Assembly (NCBI RefSeq): GCF_049615385.1
Contig: NZ_JBMZFL010000005.1
Strand: one strand, 5' to 3'
Length of the DNA: 64,000 nt
Origin: Aequoribacter sp049615385
Lineage (GTDB): Bacteria > Pseudomonadota > Gammaproteobacteria > Pseudomonadales > Halieaceae
In this document: one piece after another, positions 55,577 through 64,000 of the stretch
Layout of the letters: every line of letters begins with the position of its first letter
How positions within the stretch are numbered: the stretch's first letter is position 1
Notes under the pieces: generated by a model
What the model was told of the DNA's origin: nothing
The model's database searches: none
What the model saw: the letters and a program-made list of their open reading frames with translations, nothing else
Translations under genes and position numbers: made by a program

Positions 55577-56280
55577 GCTATATCACTCCCATCCCAAGCC
55601 TTAAAGGAGCCGCTGTCATCGGCCTCTAATTGGTTAATCACATCCAGCAAATAGTTGCCGGCCTGCTCGCGACTGAACAGTTTCCCCTCGGGTACCGACC
55701 CCTGAAATGGCTGTGACAAACCGGTATCGACCGTCCCTGGATGATACGCAACTATCACGTTCAAAGGACGCGTTCGCCGCCATTCCACGCTGACAGAGCG
55801 AATCGCCATATTCAATGCTGCCTTCGAGACTCGGTAACTTAGCCACCCGCCCAATCTATTATCACCGATCGACCCCACCCGCGCAGAGAGTGCCACTAGA
55901 CTGACAGCCTGTTTGCGCGAAAAGTTCTGCTCAATCGCCTGCGCAAGCGCAATGGTTGAATAGGTATTGACCTCTATCGAGCGCAGCAATGCCTCTTTGC
56001 GCACATCTGCCAAACGCTTCTCTGGCAAGATGTTATCCCCGTGCAAAAGCCCGATCGTATTGATCACACAGCAAGGACTCGACACCTCAGCAAATACATG
56101 AGCGAGGCTCTCAGCACAACGCACATCCCCTTGCCGGAACTGCACACGCGCATCCGCATGACGATGCGCTGACCGAGACAAGACAACAACTTTTTCAACC
56201 TCGGCACACTGCAGGATTTGCTCTAGAACACCCGAGCCAATACCGCCGTAACCGACAATCACAAAGTCACGCGCATCCAT
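55570..56280 (-). CDS. Short-chain dehydrogenase/reductase
   Basis: 236 residues, SDR. The dinucleotide loop is VIVGYGGIGSGVLEQ, the Asn strand is CCVINTIGLLHG, and Ser/Tyr/Lys are placed as LVALSARVGSI...WLSYRVSKAALN. It resembles CsgA/C-factor-like SDRs. It is coupled to the DCC gene upstream (1 nt) and the flavin reductase downstream. Confidence 0.85.
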   Translation of the reverse strand: MDARDFVIVGYGGIGSGVLEQILQCAEVEKVVVLSRSAHRHADARVQFRQGDVRCAESLAHVFAEVSSPCCVINTIGLLHGDNILPEKRLADVRKEALLRSIEVNTYSTIALAQAIEQNFSRKQAVSLVALSARVGSIGDNRLGGWLSYRVSKAALNMAIRSVSVEWRRTRPLNVIVAYHPGTVDTGLSQPFQGSVPEGKLFSREQAGNYLLDVINQLEADDSGSFKAWDGSDIAW

Positions 56281-56281
56281 A

Positions 56282-56638
56282 TTATCGCTCGCAACCTAAG
56301 TCGGCAGAACAGCCATACAATTTTTGGTAACGCCGCTTCGCCCAACGCGCGTAAATGCCTTCCACCAGGGATGCAAAAACACGCCACCGTAAAGGGCGAA
56401 GTATCCAACCGACAGAAGTATGGGACCACGCCGCCACCGACGCCTCTACACCAAGAAGGTAGTCTCCGGGGGCTATTTCCAAGTGTAAAACCTGTAACCG
56501 CTTTGCCTTCTCATCTTCGCTCAAATTTGCTGCGTGGATATCGACAAGCTGCAATGATTCTGTCTTCAAGCGCCGCAGTATGCGCATCTCTTTCGCACAC
56601 AAAGGGCACAAACCGTCGTAATAAAGCACCGCTGACAT
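56282..56638 (-). CDS. DCC family (DUF393) thiol-disulfide-type protein
   Basis: 118 residues. YYDGLCPLCAKEM is the DUF393/DCC signature (DxxCxxC, Cys11 and Cys14). The C-terminal LRPLRWRVFASLVEGIYARWAKRRY region is typical. Members have a thioredoxin-like fold; redox function is inferred. First gene of DCC-SDR-flavin reductase, with a CAAATGGAGGAACT ribosome site. Confidence 0.85.
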   Translation of the reverse strand: MSAVLYYDGLCPLCAKEMRILRRLKTESLQLVDIHAANLSEDEKAKRLQVLHLEIAPGDYLLGVEASVAAWSHTSVGWILRPLRWRVFASLVEGIYARWAKRRYQKLYGCSADLGCER

Positions 56639-56765
56639 AGTTCCTCCATTTGTAAGGCTATACGCACGATTGGCGCAAACAGACCTATAAATGGCCGATG
56701 ACTGGGTTTAGACTCAAGTAAGCACCGCTAACAATAAAGATCATTGCCTACTCATGGAGGTAACA

Positions 56766-58034
56766 ATGGCTGAAAGAAAATTCGAAGACATTAATAATTT
56801 CCCGCGTGACGCGGTCGCAATTGACCCGTTCACACTCCCTATCGACGAGGTGGACCCGGCCAACCCCTTCCTGTTCGAGGCAGGCAAAGAATTACCTTGG
56901 TTTGCGAGACTCCGAGCCGACGACCCCGTGCACTACACCGAAGACTCCAATTTTGGTCCCTATTGGTCAGTGACGCGCTATGAAGATATTATGGCCGTCG
57001 ACTTAGCGCACGATGTGTTCTCCTCAGAGCCCATAATCACCATCGGCGAACCTCTGGAAGATTTCGATTTACCCATGTTTATCGCTATGGATCGTCCAAA
57101 ACACGACCAGCAACGTCGTGAGGTCGCACCTGTTGTCGGACCAGCCAACTTGCCCAACTTCGAGAAGCTCATTCGTGAGCGCACTCAATCCGTGCTGGAC
57201 GAGCTACCCATCGGCGAAGAATTCGACTGGGTAGAAAAAGTATCGGTTGAACTGACAACCCGCATGCTGGCAACTTTGTTCGATTTTCCTTACGAGGAGC
57301 GGGCCCGCTTAAAACGATGGTCAGATGTGGCGACGGCAACGCCCGGCACCGGAATCGTAGAAACAGAAGAGCACCGCAAAGCCGAACTGTTAGAATGCGC
57401 CACCCGGTTTATTGAACTTTGGAACGAGCGAGTTAACCAACCCCCGAAGTTTGACTTTGTCTCGATGCTTGCGCACGGTGAAAGCACCAAGAACATGGAT
57501 ATGATGGAATATCTGGGCAACCTGATTCTTCTGATTGTGGGCGGCAACGACACCACCCGCAATACTATGTCATCGAGCGTACTCGCCATGCACCAAAATC
57601 CTGAGCAATTTGCACAGGTTAAAGCCGATCAAGGTTTAATCGAAAGCATGGTCAGTGAGACGATTCGCTGGCAAACACCGCTGGCACATATGCGCCGCAA
57701 AGCCAAAATGGACACCGTACTCGCCGGAAAAACCATTAAAGCTGGCGACAAAGTCGTTATGTGGTACATCTCGGGTAATCGCGATGAAAGCGTATTCCCC
57801 AACGCCGACCAGTTTAATCTGAACCGAGACAATCTGCGGCGCCACCTATCCTTCGGGTTTGGTATTCACCGCTGTATGGGCAACCGTCTGGCGGAGATGC
57901 AGCTTAAAATCCTATGGGAAGAAATCCTGGCTCGCTTTGACCGCGTTGAAGTCGTCGATGAAGCAAAGCGAGGGCTTAGCGTGTTTGTCCGAGGGATTAC
58001 CGAACTACCCGTTGTACTGCACAAAAAAGCCTAG
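56766..58034 (+). CDS. Cytochrome P450, CYP153-like
   Basis: 422 residues from ATG 56766, which has GGAGG just upstream (an ATG 12 nt earlier lies in the ribosome site). The I-helix is GGNDTTRN (259-266), ExxR is ETIRWQTP (Glu298, Arg301), and the haem ligand is Cys370 in FGFGIHRCMGNRLAEMQ. Long stretches such as AHMRRKA..., GDKVVMWYISGNRDESVF and NRLAEMQLKILWEEIL are typical of CYP153 terminal alkane/fatty-acid hydroxylases. CYP153 normally needs a ferredoxin and reductase; neither is adjacent. Substrate is not proven. Confidence 0.85.
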   Translation: MAERKFEDINNFPRDAVAIDPFTLPIDEVDPANPFLFEAGKELPWFARLRADDPVHYTEDSNFGPYWSVTRYEDIMAVDLAHDVFSSEPIITIGEPLEDFDLPMFIAMDRPKHDQQRREVAPVVGPANLPNFEKLIRERTQSVLDELPIGEEFDWVEKVSVELTTRMLATLFDFPYEERARLKRWSDVATATPGTGIVETEEHRKAELLECATRFIELWNERVNQPPKFDFVSMLAHGESTKNMDMMEYLGNLILLIVGGNDTTRNTMSSSVLAMHQNPEQFAQVKADQGLIESMVSETIRWQTPLAHMRRKAKMDTVLAGKTIKAGDKVVMWYISGNRDESVFPNADQFNLNRDNLRRHLSFGFGIHRCMGNRLAEMQLKILWEEILARFDRVEVVDEAKRGLSVFVRGITELPVVLHKKA

Positions 58035-58240
58035 GCGCTTTTGAGCCATCGCACTGCGGTGGCCTGCCCCCTCTTTGATTTGCAACCACCTGACGCTGTA
58101 GTGCCGAGTAGGTACGGCAGGCACAGGTGCACGTCTTGTGGTTCATCCAAGCACATCAGGAATACCAAGGGACAAAGGTCAACCTATCGTCCGGCAATAA
58201 ACGTGCCAGTAAGGTCTCGCACACCAACATCTAGCGGGCA

Positions 58241-58268
58241 CAAAAAAGCCCGCCGAGGCGGGCTGATG
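58241..58268 (-). terminator. Intrinsic terminator after the TonB-receptor remnant
   Basis: AGCCCGCC and GGCGGGCT form an 8-bp GC stem with a tiny loop. On the minus strand it is followed by a U-tract (A-run 58242-58247). It lies 18 nt past the receptor stop. It may also weakly end the P450 transcript. Confidence 0.85.
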
Positions 58269-58281
58269 GTGACTGTCTTTC

Positions 58282-60463
58282 TCAGAAACGGTAGCTAAAA
58301 TCCACACCGTAAGCAGCTTGCGCTGATGGGTGGTTAAATGTGCCACCGAACTCAGGCGCAGGAATCACTTCTTGCAGGTAAAGTTCATCGGTGATGTTCT
58401 TGCCCCACGCGGTGACGGACCACTGCTCACCCGACACGCTGATGCGCAAGTTGAGCGTATCATAGGCGTCGCGCTGAGCGTTTGAACCCGTCGCTGGATC
58501 TAGAAAGTCAGAGTTGAAACCGGGACCGAAGAATGCATTCCAGATGGTCGGCGACTCTTCACCCTGCAGCGTGTGGAACCACATGGCGCCGGTGTACTGC
58601 CAATCGGCACGAACGCTTAACTCCAGACCCTCACCCAATTGCTTGACATACTGGGCACCCAGAGTCGCGGTCTTTTCGGGCGCTTGTGGCACATCGTTAC
58701 CCACGCTCAGCGGACGATGGCGGTTTGCTTCGATCTCAGAAGACATTAAACCGATGCCTCCGAACAGGCTGATCTCTTCGTTCACTACGAAATTCACGTC
58801 GGCTTCAAAACCTTCGATGTACAGCTCATCAATCGTGGTCACGCTACGCAACAAGCCGAAGGGGCCAGCGAAAAACTCAAAGAACTGGTTGTCATCGACA
58901 TTGGTACGGAACAAGGCCGCATTCACGCGCAAGCGACGATCCATGAACTCGCCTTTCGCACCCAATTCGATGTTGGTAGAGACCTCTTTATCGTAGGCGT
59001 CGGGCACTGAAATACCAGCACCAACGGCCTCACCTGGGCCGCCGTAGCCTGCGTTAAACCAGAAGTTCAAGGTGTCTTCGGTCCCTACCGAGTTAAACCC
59101 ACCGCTGCGGAACCCCACGCCATAGCTGGCATAGACGTTGATTTCATCGCTCGCCTGCCAGCTCCAAGTGACCTTGGGCTGTAGCTGAGAAAATGATTCG
59201 CTGCGGCTGGGAATACCATTCGGGTTAGACACTAACGCTGCATTAATTGGAAGTGCTTGGAAATTTCCATCCAATAAATTCACATTTAAACCGGAACCGG
59301 CTACGTTAGGCACCTTGTTGTTCACGTCACGCGATTCATAGTCGTAGCGCAAAGCAAAAGCCAATTCCATGGTGTCGTTCATATCGAACTCAACTTGCCC
59401 ATAGACCGAAGCCACGGACGTATCGAAGTCATCCCAAAACAATAAATCGGTCGGGTTGGGCCCAGTTGCAGGCACGTAGGGCTGACGCAAAAAGCCCGCG
59501 CCGGTATCAGCACCATAGGCAACCACAACCTCACGCTCGATTTCCGCTAGGTAAAAGCCAGCGATCCAACGAACATCGGAATCTTCTTTGCTGGTAAAAC
59601 GTACATCAATCGACATGTCCGTCTGATTGCGCTCTTGATACTGGTAACCGTCACAGCTTAACGGTGTGTATGGGCCATAGACACCGGCAAAGTTCGCGTC
59701 ATCAGCAAAGGGATCGTACCCGGCGCCGCTGCCCGAGGGTGGCAAAACACCGAAAGGCTGGAAAGCGGGACCAAAGAAATCGCTGGTAAAGCTATTCAAT
59801 GACGCACGATCTGCCAAGCAAGCAGGTGTCACTTCGTACCCATAAAACGTCGCCGCGGTCCCATCCGACAACAAGTATTCCTCGAGGTCATTGTACGAGA
59901 AGCTAGCGGTCATATCTGCAAAGCCAGCGTCCATATCCAGCTTGATTGCGAGATCCATGGTTTCTTGTTCGTTTTCACCCGGCACATTAAACACGAAGTT
60001 AAACGGCTGATCGTTTACGTCAACGGCAAAGGTCGGGCTACCAAACACAGCCACAAACTGGGGAATCGCAAAAGCCGCATTGAAGTTAATCGCGCCGCCC
60101 TCCGCTTTACTGTAACCAGCGCGGATATCTAGACTGGTCGTGTCGCTAATATCCCAAATCACGCGACCGCGGTAGCTTTGGTCTTTGAGAAAGTCGACGG
60201 CGTCATCTTGGCCCGTGAACGTATTTTTGTAAAAACCATCGGTTTCTCGGTTACTAAAAGAAAAACGACCGTAGACAGAGTCTTCAACGATGGGACCGCT
60301 GACCGTGCCACTCACTTTTGTCGCATTGTTGTTTGCTATACCACCTGTGAGTTTGGCTTCAAATTCGTTTGAAGGTTTTTTCGTAGTCACCAAAATAGCA
60401 CCGGCAACAGCATTACGGCCGTATAACGCCCCTTGAGGACCTTTTAAGACTTCGATCGAGCGC
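58282..60463 (-). pseudogene. TonB-dependent receptor lacking its N-terminus
   Basis: About 727 residues of receptor. It begins at SIEVLKGPQGALYGRNAVAG, which is in the middle of the plug domain, and runs through a full 22-strand-type barrel to the C-terminal aromatic end VDFSYRF. No signal peptide, TonB box or first part of the plug is present. Upstream, the DNA becomes a CoA-transferase gene in another frame with no gap. The frame can be extended to an ATG at 60516, but those extra 18 codons are antisense to nothing receptor-like and come from the CoA-transferase. Without a signal it cannot reach the outer membrane. The barrel resembles receptors for hydrophobic or glycan substrates; substrate is unknown. 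Confidence 0.8.
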
Positions 60464-60904
60464 CTGCACAACCTGATCAAAGGCAGTGCGGCGATACTGT
60501 GGTCCATCGCTGCCAAATCCAGAGATCGAACAGGTAATAATATTGGGATTGATCTTGGATAACTGGGCGTAATCGATCTTCAGCTTTGTGGTGACATCCG
60601 CGGCAAAATTGTCCAGAACAACGTCGGCCTTACGAACCATATCGTAAAAGACTTCAAGGCCTTGACTAGACTTTAAATCGATAGCCACACTCTTTTTGTT
60701 TCGATTCAAAGTAATGAAGTATGCACCTTGATCGCCGAGCGAATACTCTGGATCTGACTGCAGCAACTTGCGAGTTCCCTCTCCGGCTAGAGGCTCCACT
60801 TTGATCGTCTCGGCGCCAAGGTCGGCCAAGATCATACCCGCGTACGGGCCCGATAACATGTGAGTCAAATCGATAATTGTTACGCCTTCTAAAGCGGTCG
60901 CCAT
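60461..60904 (-). pseudogene. CaiB/BaiF-type CoA-transferase, 5' third only
   Basis: About 148 codons. ATG 60904 has GGGAG upstream. The N-terminus is classic type III CoA-transferase: VTIIDLTHMLSGPYAGMILADLGAETIKVEP, then NRNKKSVAIDLKSSQG and the catalytic-aspartate region ADVVLDNFAADV, then ITCSISGFGSDGPQYRR and AFDQVVQA. An intact enzyme has about 380-400 residues; here similarity stops at about 60461 where the receptor begins. A hybrid frame adds 15 unrelated residues and stops at 60413. It cannot be a working enzyme as written. Confidence 0.82.
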
Positions 60905-61127
60905 AACTCCCTCGTCATTAACAAAACTTGAGCGCGCAAAACGCTCGCTATCCGTTTTGTTGGCAGATTCTGTGCCAATCTTTGCGAAGGTCGGCAAAAT
61001 AATAAAAAGTCATTAAAAATCATTCTGTTGCCGAGGGTCTCACATCTGCTGCGAAGCGGCTGGCTAAAAACGGAGAGTGACCGACTGAGCTTTGTTGTTT
61101 CAATTTGAAACTTTACACACATAAATT
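60905..61127 (-). promoter_or_regulatory. Control region before the CaiB-like gene
   Basis: 223 nt without a gene. It holds AT-rich sequence and the first of two TTTCAATTTGAAA palindromes. Transcription of the truncated CoA-transferase most likely starts here. Confidence 0.5.
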
Positions 61128-61138
61128 TCAATTTGAAA
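61098..61138. repeat. Two identical 13-bp palindromes, likely operator
   Basis: TTTCAATTTGAAA occurs at 61098-61110 and 61126-61138. Each is a perfect dyad (TTTCAA-T-TTGAAA), and the two centres are 28 nt apart, close to three helical turns. The second copy overlaps the last codons of the SDR gene. This is the layout of a dimeric repressor/activator operator pair, for example TetR- or GntR-like; no regulator gene is next to it. Confidence 0.6.
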
Positions 61139-62075
61139 CGAATTCACTAACAAATGAGAGCAAGGCTCGACGATCGGTCGGTCGCTCTTGAGACTTCTTA
61201 TTCAAGTAATATCGCCGCGCCTGACGGTCGAGAAACAAGCACCCGCTCACACCTTCAAGATCATCATCGGCCGCCATCCAAGCAATGGTGTCCGCCCCCT
61301 CTTCTGGCGATCGCAAAATCCACTGCGTTATGCGACGAAACGTGGGTAAAGCCGACTGTACTCCTGGTGTATCCGCCCAGCCGGGGTGCATGGTATTGAT
61401 AAACACCCCGTGCTTGGCCCACTCCTCATGCCACTCTTGTGTCACAATCGACAGCGCTCGTTTTGCCTGCGCGTAAACAGCCGGGCCATCGTAGCGATGC
61501 GCAAATCCCGATCGCAGCCATGACATCGATAATCGTTGGGTATACATACCACCCGATACAACATTCACAACCCGAGCTGATCCAGCTGCTTGCAGTAGCG
61601 GTTTGAGCCCCTGCATCAATATCACTGGGCTCAATAGCAACAAGGATGTGCTCTGCTCGATACCCTCTGCAGTTTCGGCGCGAGAGTTAAATAGTGCACC
61701 CGCATTATTGATCAACACGTCAACAGGCCTGTTTTGTGCGACAAGTGCATCAATCACACGTCGAGTATCGGCTAACAACGACAAATCGGCGATGAGCACC
61801 TGACAACTGCTGGCCCCTAGACTCTCGCATTCTTGCTGAAGCGCCTGCCCTCTCGCGGGATCTCGGACTACCAATGTCAAGTTGGCACCGGCAACGGCGA
61901 GGCTTTTTGCGGCCGACAAGCCAAGCCCCGACGTCGCACCCGTGAGTACAATGTGTTTATCGATAGACCATGACTGCCGAGTGAATCGCTTTTTCGCTTT
62001 TCTATACCCAGGACCTGTGAAATCCCAGATTTCACCGATCAAAGATTGTCGAAATGGCTTAGTAAAATTACTCAT
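61128..62075 (-). CDS. Short-chain dehydrogenase/reductase (retinol-dehydrogenase-like)
   Basis: 315 residues. An N-terminal extension of about 38 residues with a DFTGPGYRKAKKRF stretch precedes the SDR core: VLTGATSGLGLSAAKSL (cofactor loop), DVLINNAGALFN, Ser in VNVVSGGMYTQ, and YAQAKRAL (Tyr/Lys). The end has GVSGCLFLDRQARRYYLNKK. The extended type resembles vertebrate DHRS12-like oxidoreductases that also occur in marine gammaproteobacteria. Its stop overlaps the second palindrome. Confidence 0.85.
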   Translation of the reverse strand: MSNFTKPFRQSLIGEIWDFTGPGYRKAKKRFTRQSWSIDKHIVLTGATSGLGLSAAKSLAVAGANLTLVVRDPARGQALQQECESLGASSCQVLIADLSLLADTRRVIDALVAQNRPVDVLINNAGALFNSRAETAEGIEQSTSLLLLSPVILMQGLKPLLQAAGSARVVNVVSGGMYTQRLSMSWLRSGFAHRYDGPAVYAQAKRALSIVTQEWHEEWAKHGVFINTMHPGWADTPGVQSALPTFRRITQWILRSPEEGADTIAWMAADDDLEGVSGCLFLDRQARRYYLNKKSQERPTDRRALLSFVSEFVSN

Positions 62076-62149
62076 GTCTATTTGCTTCCCTGAAGGACGT
62101 ATTTAGCGTATCTATTCAATAACTACGCTATCAGGAGCCGTTCAGGCCA

Positions 62150-62968
62150 CTAACTTGTCAAAAGCGTATCCAAATGCTCAGTAAAATCTTCGGCGGTTTG
62201 ATTAAAACGGACCGTGGCAATACTGTCGGCACGCGTTGGCCCCGGATTTACAATCGCTAAAGCACCGCCGTTTTCGACCGCGAGTCGACACAAGCGATAC
62301 CCCGAATAAACCTTGAGCGAGCTTCCCAACACCACCAAAACACCCGCTTCCCGCGCCAGTTCTTGAGTACGGTCAGAGATCAGTTTTGGGATATTGCCGC
62401 CGAAAAACACCACATCGGGCATCATAACCCCGCCACAATGCGGGCACGGTGGTACGGTTACTGTATGGATGATTTCATCGGGCAGGTCGGCGTCACCATC
62501 GGGTAATTGGTCGGCCCGTAAATTGTTGAGCTGTGGATTGGCTCGCGCCAGCTCAAGCTGCCAGTGGTCTCGATGCATGGGCGCCGAACACTGCAAACAG
62601 AGCACTCGATCGAGGCGGCCATGAATATCAATAGCGCGGTCAAATCCAGCTTTTTGATGCAATCGATCGACATTTTGGGTGATGAGCGCAGGCAAGAATT
62701 CGTGCTGATGCCAAAGCGCTAAGCGCCTGTGCGTTTGGGTGGGCTGTGCGCGCGAGGTGAGCGGCCAACCGACAAATGAGCGAGCCCAGTATCGTTGCCG
62801 CATACTCGACGATTGCCGGAACTGTGTATCAGTAATCGGCGTAGTGCGGGCCCACTCACCGTCCTGAGTACGGTATGTGGGTATGCCTGCGCCGACGCTA
62901 ATGCCGGCACCCGTCAAGAACAGGGCCCGCTGTTGGCGCATGTGTTCAGCAATTTCAATGAGAGTCAT
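62150..62968 (-). CDS. Sir2-family NAD-dependent protein deacylase
   Basis: 272 residues. Sirtuin motifs are complete: LFLTGAGISVGAGIPTYR, TQNVDRLH, IDIHGRLDRVLC (catalytic His), zinc cysteines CLQC...CPHC, PDVVFFGGNIP, and VLGSSLKVYSG. A class II/IV-like deacylase with a 40-residue insert at RADQLPDGDADLPDEI. NAD-dependent removal of acyl groups from lysines is expected; substrates are unknown. Confidence 0.92.
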   Translation of the reverse strand: MTLIEIAEHMRQQRALFLTGAGISVGAGIPTYRTQDGEWARTTPITDTQFRQSSSMRQRYWARSFVGWPLTSRAQPTQTHRRLALWHQHEFLPALITQNVDRLHQKAGFDRAIDIHGRLDRVLCLQCSAPMHRDHWQLELARANPQLNNLRADQLPDGDADLPDEIIHTVTVPPCPHCGGVMMPDVVFFGGNIPKLISDRTQELAREAGVLVVLGSSLKVYSGYRLCRLAVENGGALAIVNPGPTRADSIATVRFNQTAEDFTEHLDTLLTS

Positions 62969-63051
62969 AATCGCTTATACGAGTGAAAGGTAAAACTCGA
63001 TGATAAGTCCAAGCAACACTGACTCACGTAACAATCGCGGGAGGAAAACAC

Positions 63052-63942
63052 ATGCACATTTTACTGACTGGCGGTACTGGCTTTATCGGGCAAGCCTTGG
63101 TGCCCCACCTACAAGCCATGGGGCACACGCTGACGGTCTTCAGTCGGCAGCGCCATTCAGATACTTCCGCGGTTAAGTTCATTAAATACCTCGATGACCT
63201 GGCCCAGGTGGAGACCATCGATACAGTGATTAATCTCGCCGGAGAATCGCTCGCGGGTGGACGCTGGACAAAACGCTATAAGCAAAAATTGAGGGGCAGC
63301 CGCATTGATCTAACCCAAGATCTCGTTCACTCCTTGCAGCGATCTGGCCACCGACCGAAGCTCTTTATCAGTGGTAGCGCTATCGGCTGGTACGGTGATT
63401 GTGGCGAGCAAAAAGTTGATGAAAGCCACACAGCGGGGTCCGGTTTTGGCGCAGAGTTGTGCAACGACTGGGAGGCCGCAGCACTGGCTGCAAAGGAAGC
63501 ATTAGGCTCTACTGTAACCACCATACGTATAGGCGTGGTGCTGGACAAAAACGGCGGTGCCTTCCCGCAAATATTTATGCCGTTCCGTTTTGGCCTTGCC
63601 AATTGGCCAGGATCCGGTGATCAATATCTCAGCTGGATACACCGTTCGGATCTCGTTGCGGCGATTACTTTTTTACTGCAGCATCCGCTGGAGGGTGCCG
63701 TGAACCTAACTGCGCCCGAACCTGCAACCTATAAAAGGTTGGCGCGAGAAATATCAAAACTCCGAAAAACCTGGGTAACAATACCAGCTCCAGCTTTCGC
63801 TATGCGATTAGCGCTGGGCGAAATGGCCGACGAACTACTCCTCAGCGGCCAACGTGTGCTCCCGACTAAGCTCGTGGCAAATGGTTTTGCGTTTCAATAC
63901 CCAACGATCGATAAAACCTTGCAGTCCATACTGACCCCATAG
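63052..63942 (+). CDS. TIGR01777 family epimerase (SDR39U1 type)
   Basis: 296 residues. The N-terminus ILLTGGTGFIGQALVPHL is an extended-SDR cofactor loop, followed by TVINLAGESLAGGRWTKRYK and SGSAIGWYGDCGEQKVDES, and the C-terminal DUF1731-like part. Its cellular role is not known. ATG 63052 has GGGAGGAAAACAC upstream. Its TAG stop merges with the hexamer repeat. Confidence 0.9.
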   Translation: MHILLTGGTGFIGQALVPHLQAMGHTLTVFSRQRHSDTSAVKFIKYLDDLAQVETIDTVINLAGESLAGGRWTKRYKQKLRGSRIDLTQDLVHSLQRSGHRPKLFISGSAIGWYGDCGEQKVDESHTAGSGFGAELCNDWEAAALAAKEALGSTVTTIRIGVVLDKNGGAFPQIFMPFRFGLANWPGSGDQYLSWIHRSDLVAAITFLLQHPLEGAVNLTAPEPATYKRLAREISKLRKTWVTIPAPAFAMRLALGEMADELLLSGQRVLPTKLVANGFAFQYPTIDKTLQSILTP

Positions 63943-64000
63943 TCTTAGTCTTAGTCTTAGTCTTAGTCTTAGTCTTAGTCTTAGTCTTAGTCTTAGTCTT
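63940..64000 (+). repeat. Tandem hexanucleotide repeat (TAGTCT)n, runs off the window
   Basis: From 63940 to the end (61 nt) the sequence is about ten perfect copies of TAGTCT. It begins inside the stop codon of the TIGR01777 gene and continues past the window edge. Perfect copies suggest recent slippage or an assembly end. Confidence 0.9.

Noticed and set aside
58035..58240. Small plus-strand gene after the P450
   Set aside because: The frames have no start signals or pattern; the gap holds only the receptor's terminator at its right end.
60413..60516. Simple one-base frameshift as cause of the CoA-transferase/receptor join
   Set aside because: Large parts of both proteins are missing, so an indel cannot restore either gene.
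63940..64000. CRISPR array
   Set aside because: Repeat unit is six bases with no spacers.

Overview
The window looks like chromosome from a marine, aerobic gammaproteobacterium. The gene order resembles Pseudomonas and the Cellvibrionales/Halieaceae. This is inferred from synteny and gene content (tRNAs-folD-cysS-glnS-ppiB-lpxH; a long leuCDB-asd-fimV-truA-trpFBA-accD-folC-dedD-cvpA-purF-metZ array; several lipid-catabolism genes), not from a marker gene. No rRNA, CRISPR array, intact phage or insertion sequence was seen. Coding density is high, and genes are often joined by 1-8 nt overlaps or gaps.

Layout. 1-1.5 kb: the 5' end of a membrane-protein gene and a CoA-transferase. 1.7-2.6 kb: four minus-strand tRNA genes (Thr, Arg, His, Pro) with a TauE/SafE-like fragment between two of them. 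2.7-9.2 kb: folD, then cysS and glnS, divergent ppiB-lpxH, and a DUF1289-miaE pair. 9.4-12 kb: acnB with a terminator. 12-35.4 kb: a nearly continuous minus-strand array. In transcription order it is rlmKL, a flavodoxin-like gene, leuC-leuD-leuB-asd, fimV, truA, trpF-trpB-trpA, accD, folC, dedD, cvpA, purF, metZ, then moxR-DUF58-tgpA. It covers leucine, tryptophan, folate, fatty-acid, purine and methionine synthesis, polar and cell-envelope proteins, and rRNA/tRNA modification.

35.6-46.6 kb is mixed: a class V aminotransferase, a membrane hydrolase and methyltransferase, a half-size asparaginase, an acyltransferase, an epoxide hydrolase, an operon of two acyl-CoA dehydrogenases plus an amidohydrolase, slyX, yciH, a frameshifted mini zinc-ribbon gene and a fifth tRNA (Arg). 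46.6-52.2 kb holds a translationally coupled operon for a three-subunit 2-oxoacid:ferredoxin oxidoreductase (KorC-KorA-KorB-like) ending in a rhodanese. 52.4-56.6 kb has selO and a minus-strand DCC-SDR-flavin reductase-DUF3833-DUF3429 set.

56.7-62.1 kb looks catabolic. It has a CYP153-like P450, a TonB-dependent receptor without its N-terminus that is joined out of frame to the first third of a CaiB-type CoA-transferase, and an SDR. Two identical 13-bp palindromes sit upstream of the CoA-transferase start. The window ends with a sirtuin, a TIGR01777 epimerase and a hexanucleotide tandem repeat that runs off the end.

The observations most worth following are the CaiB/TonB-receptor chimera, the frameshifted zinc-ribbon gene, the twin palindromes, the terminal hexamer repeat, the probable CTG start of trpF, and the Kor operon.
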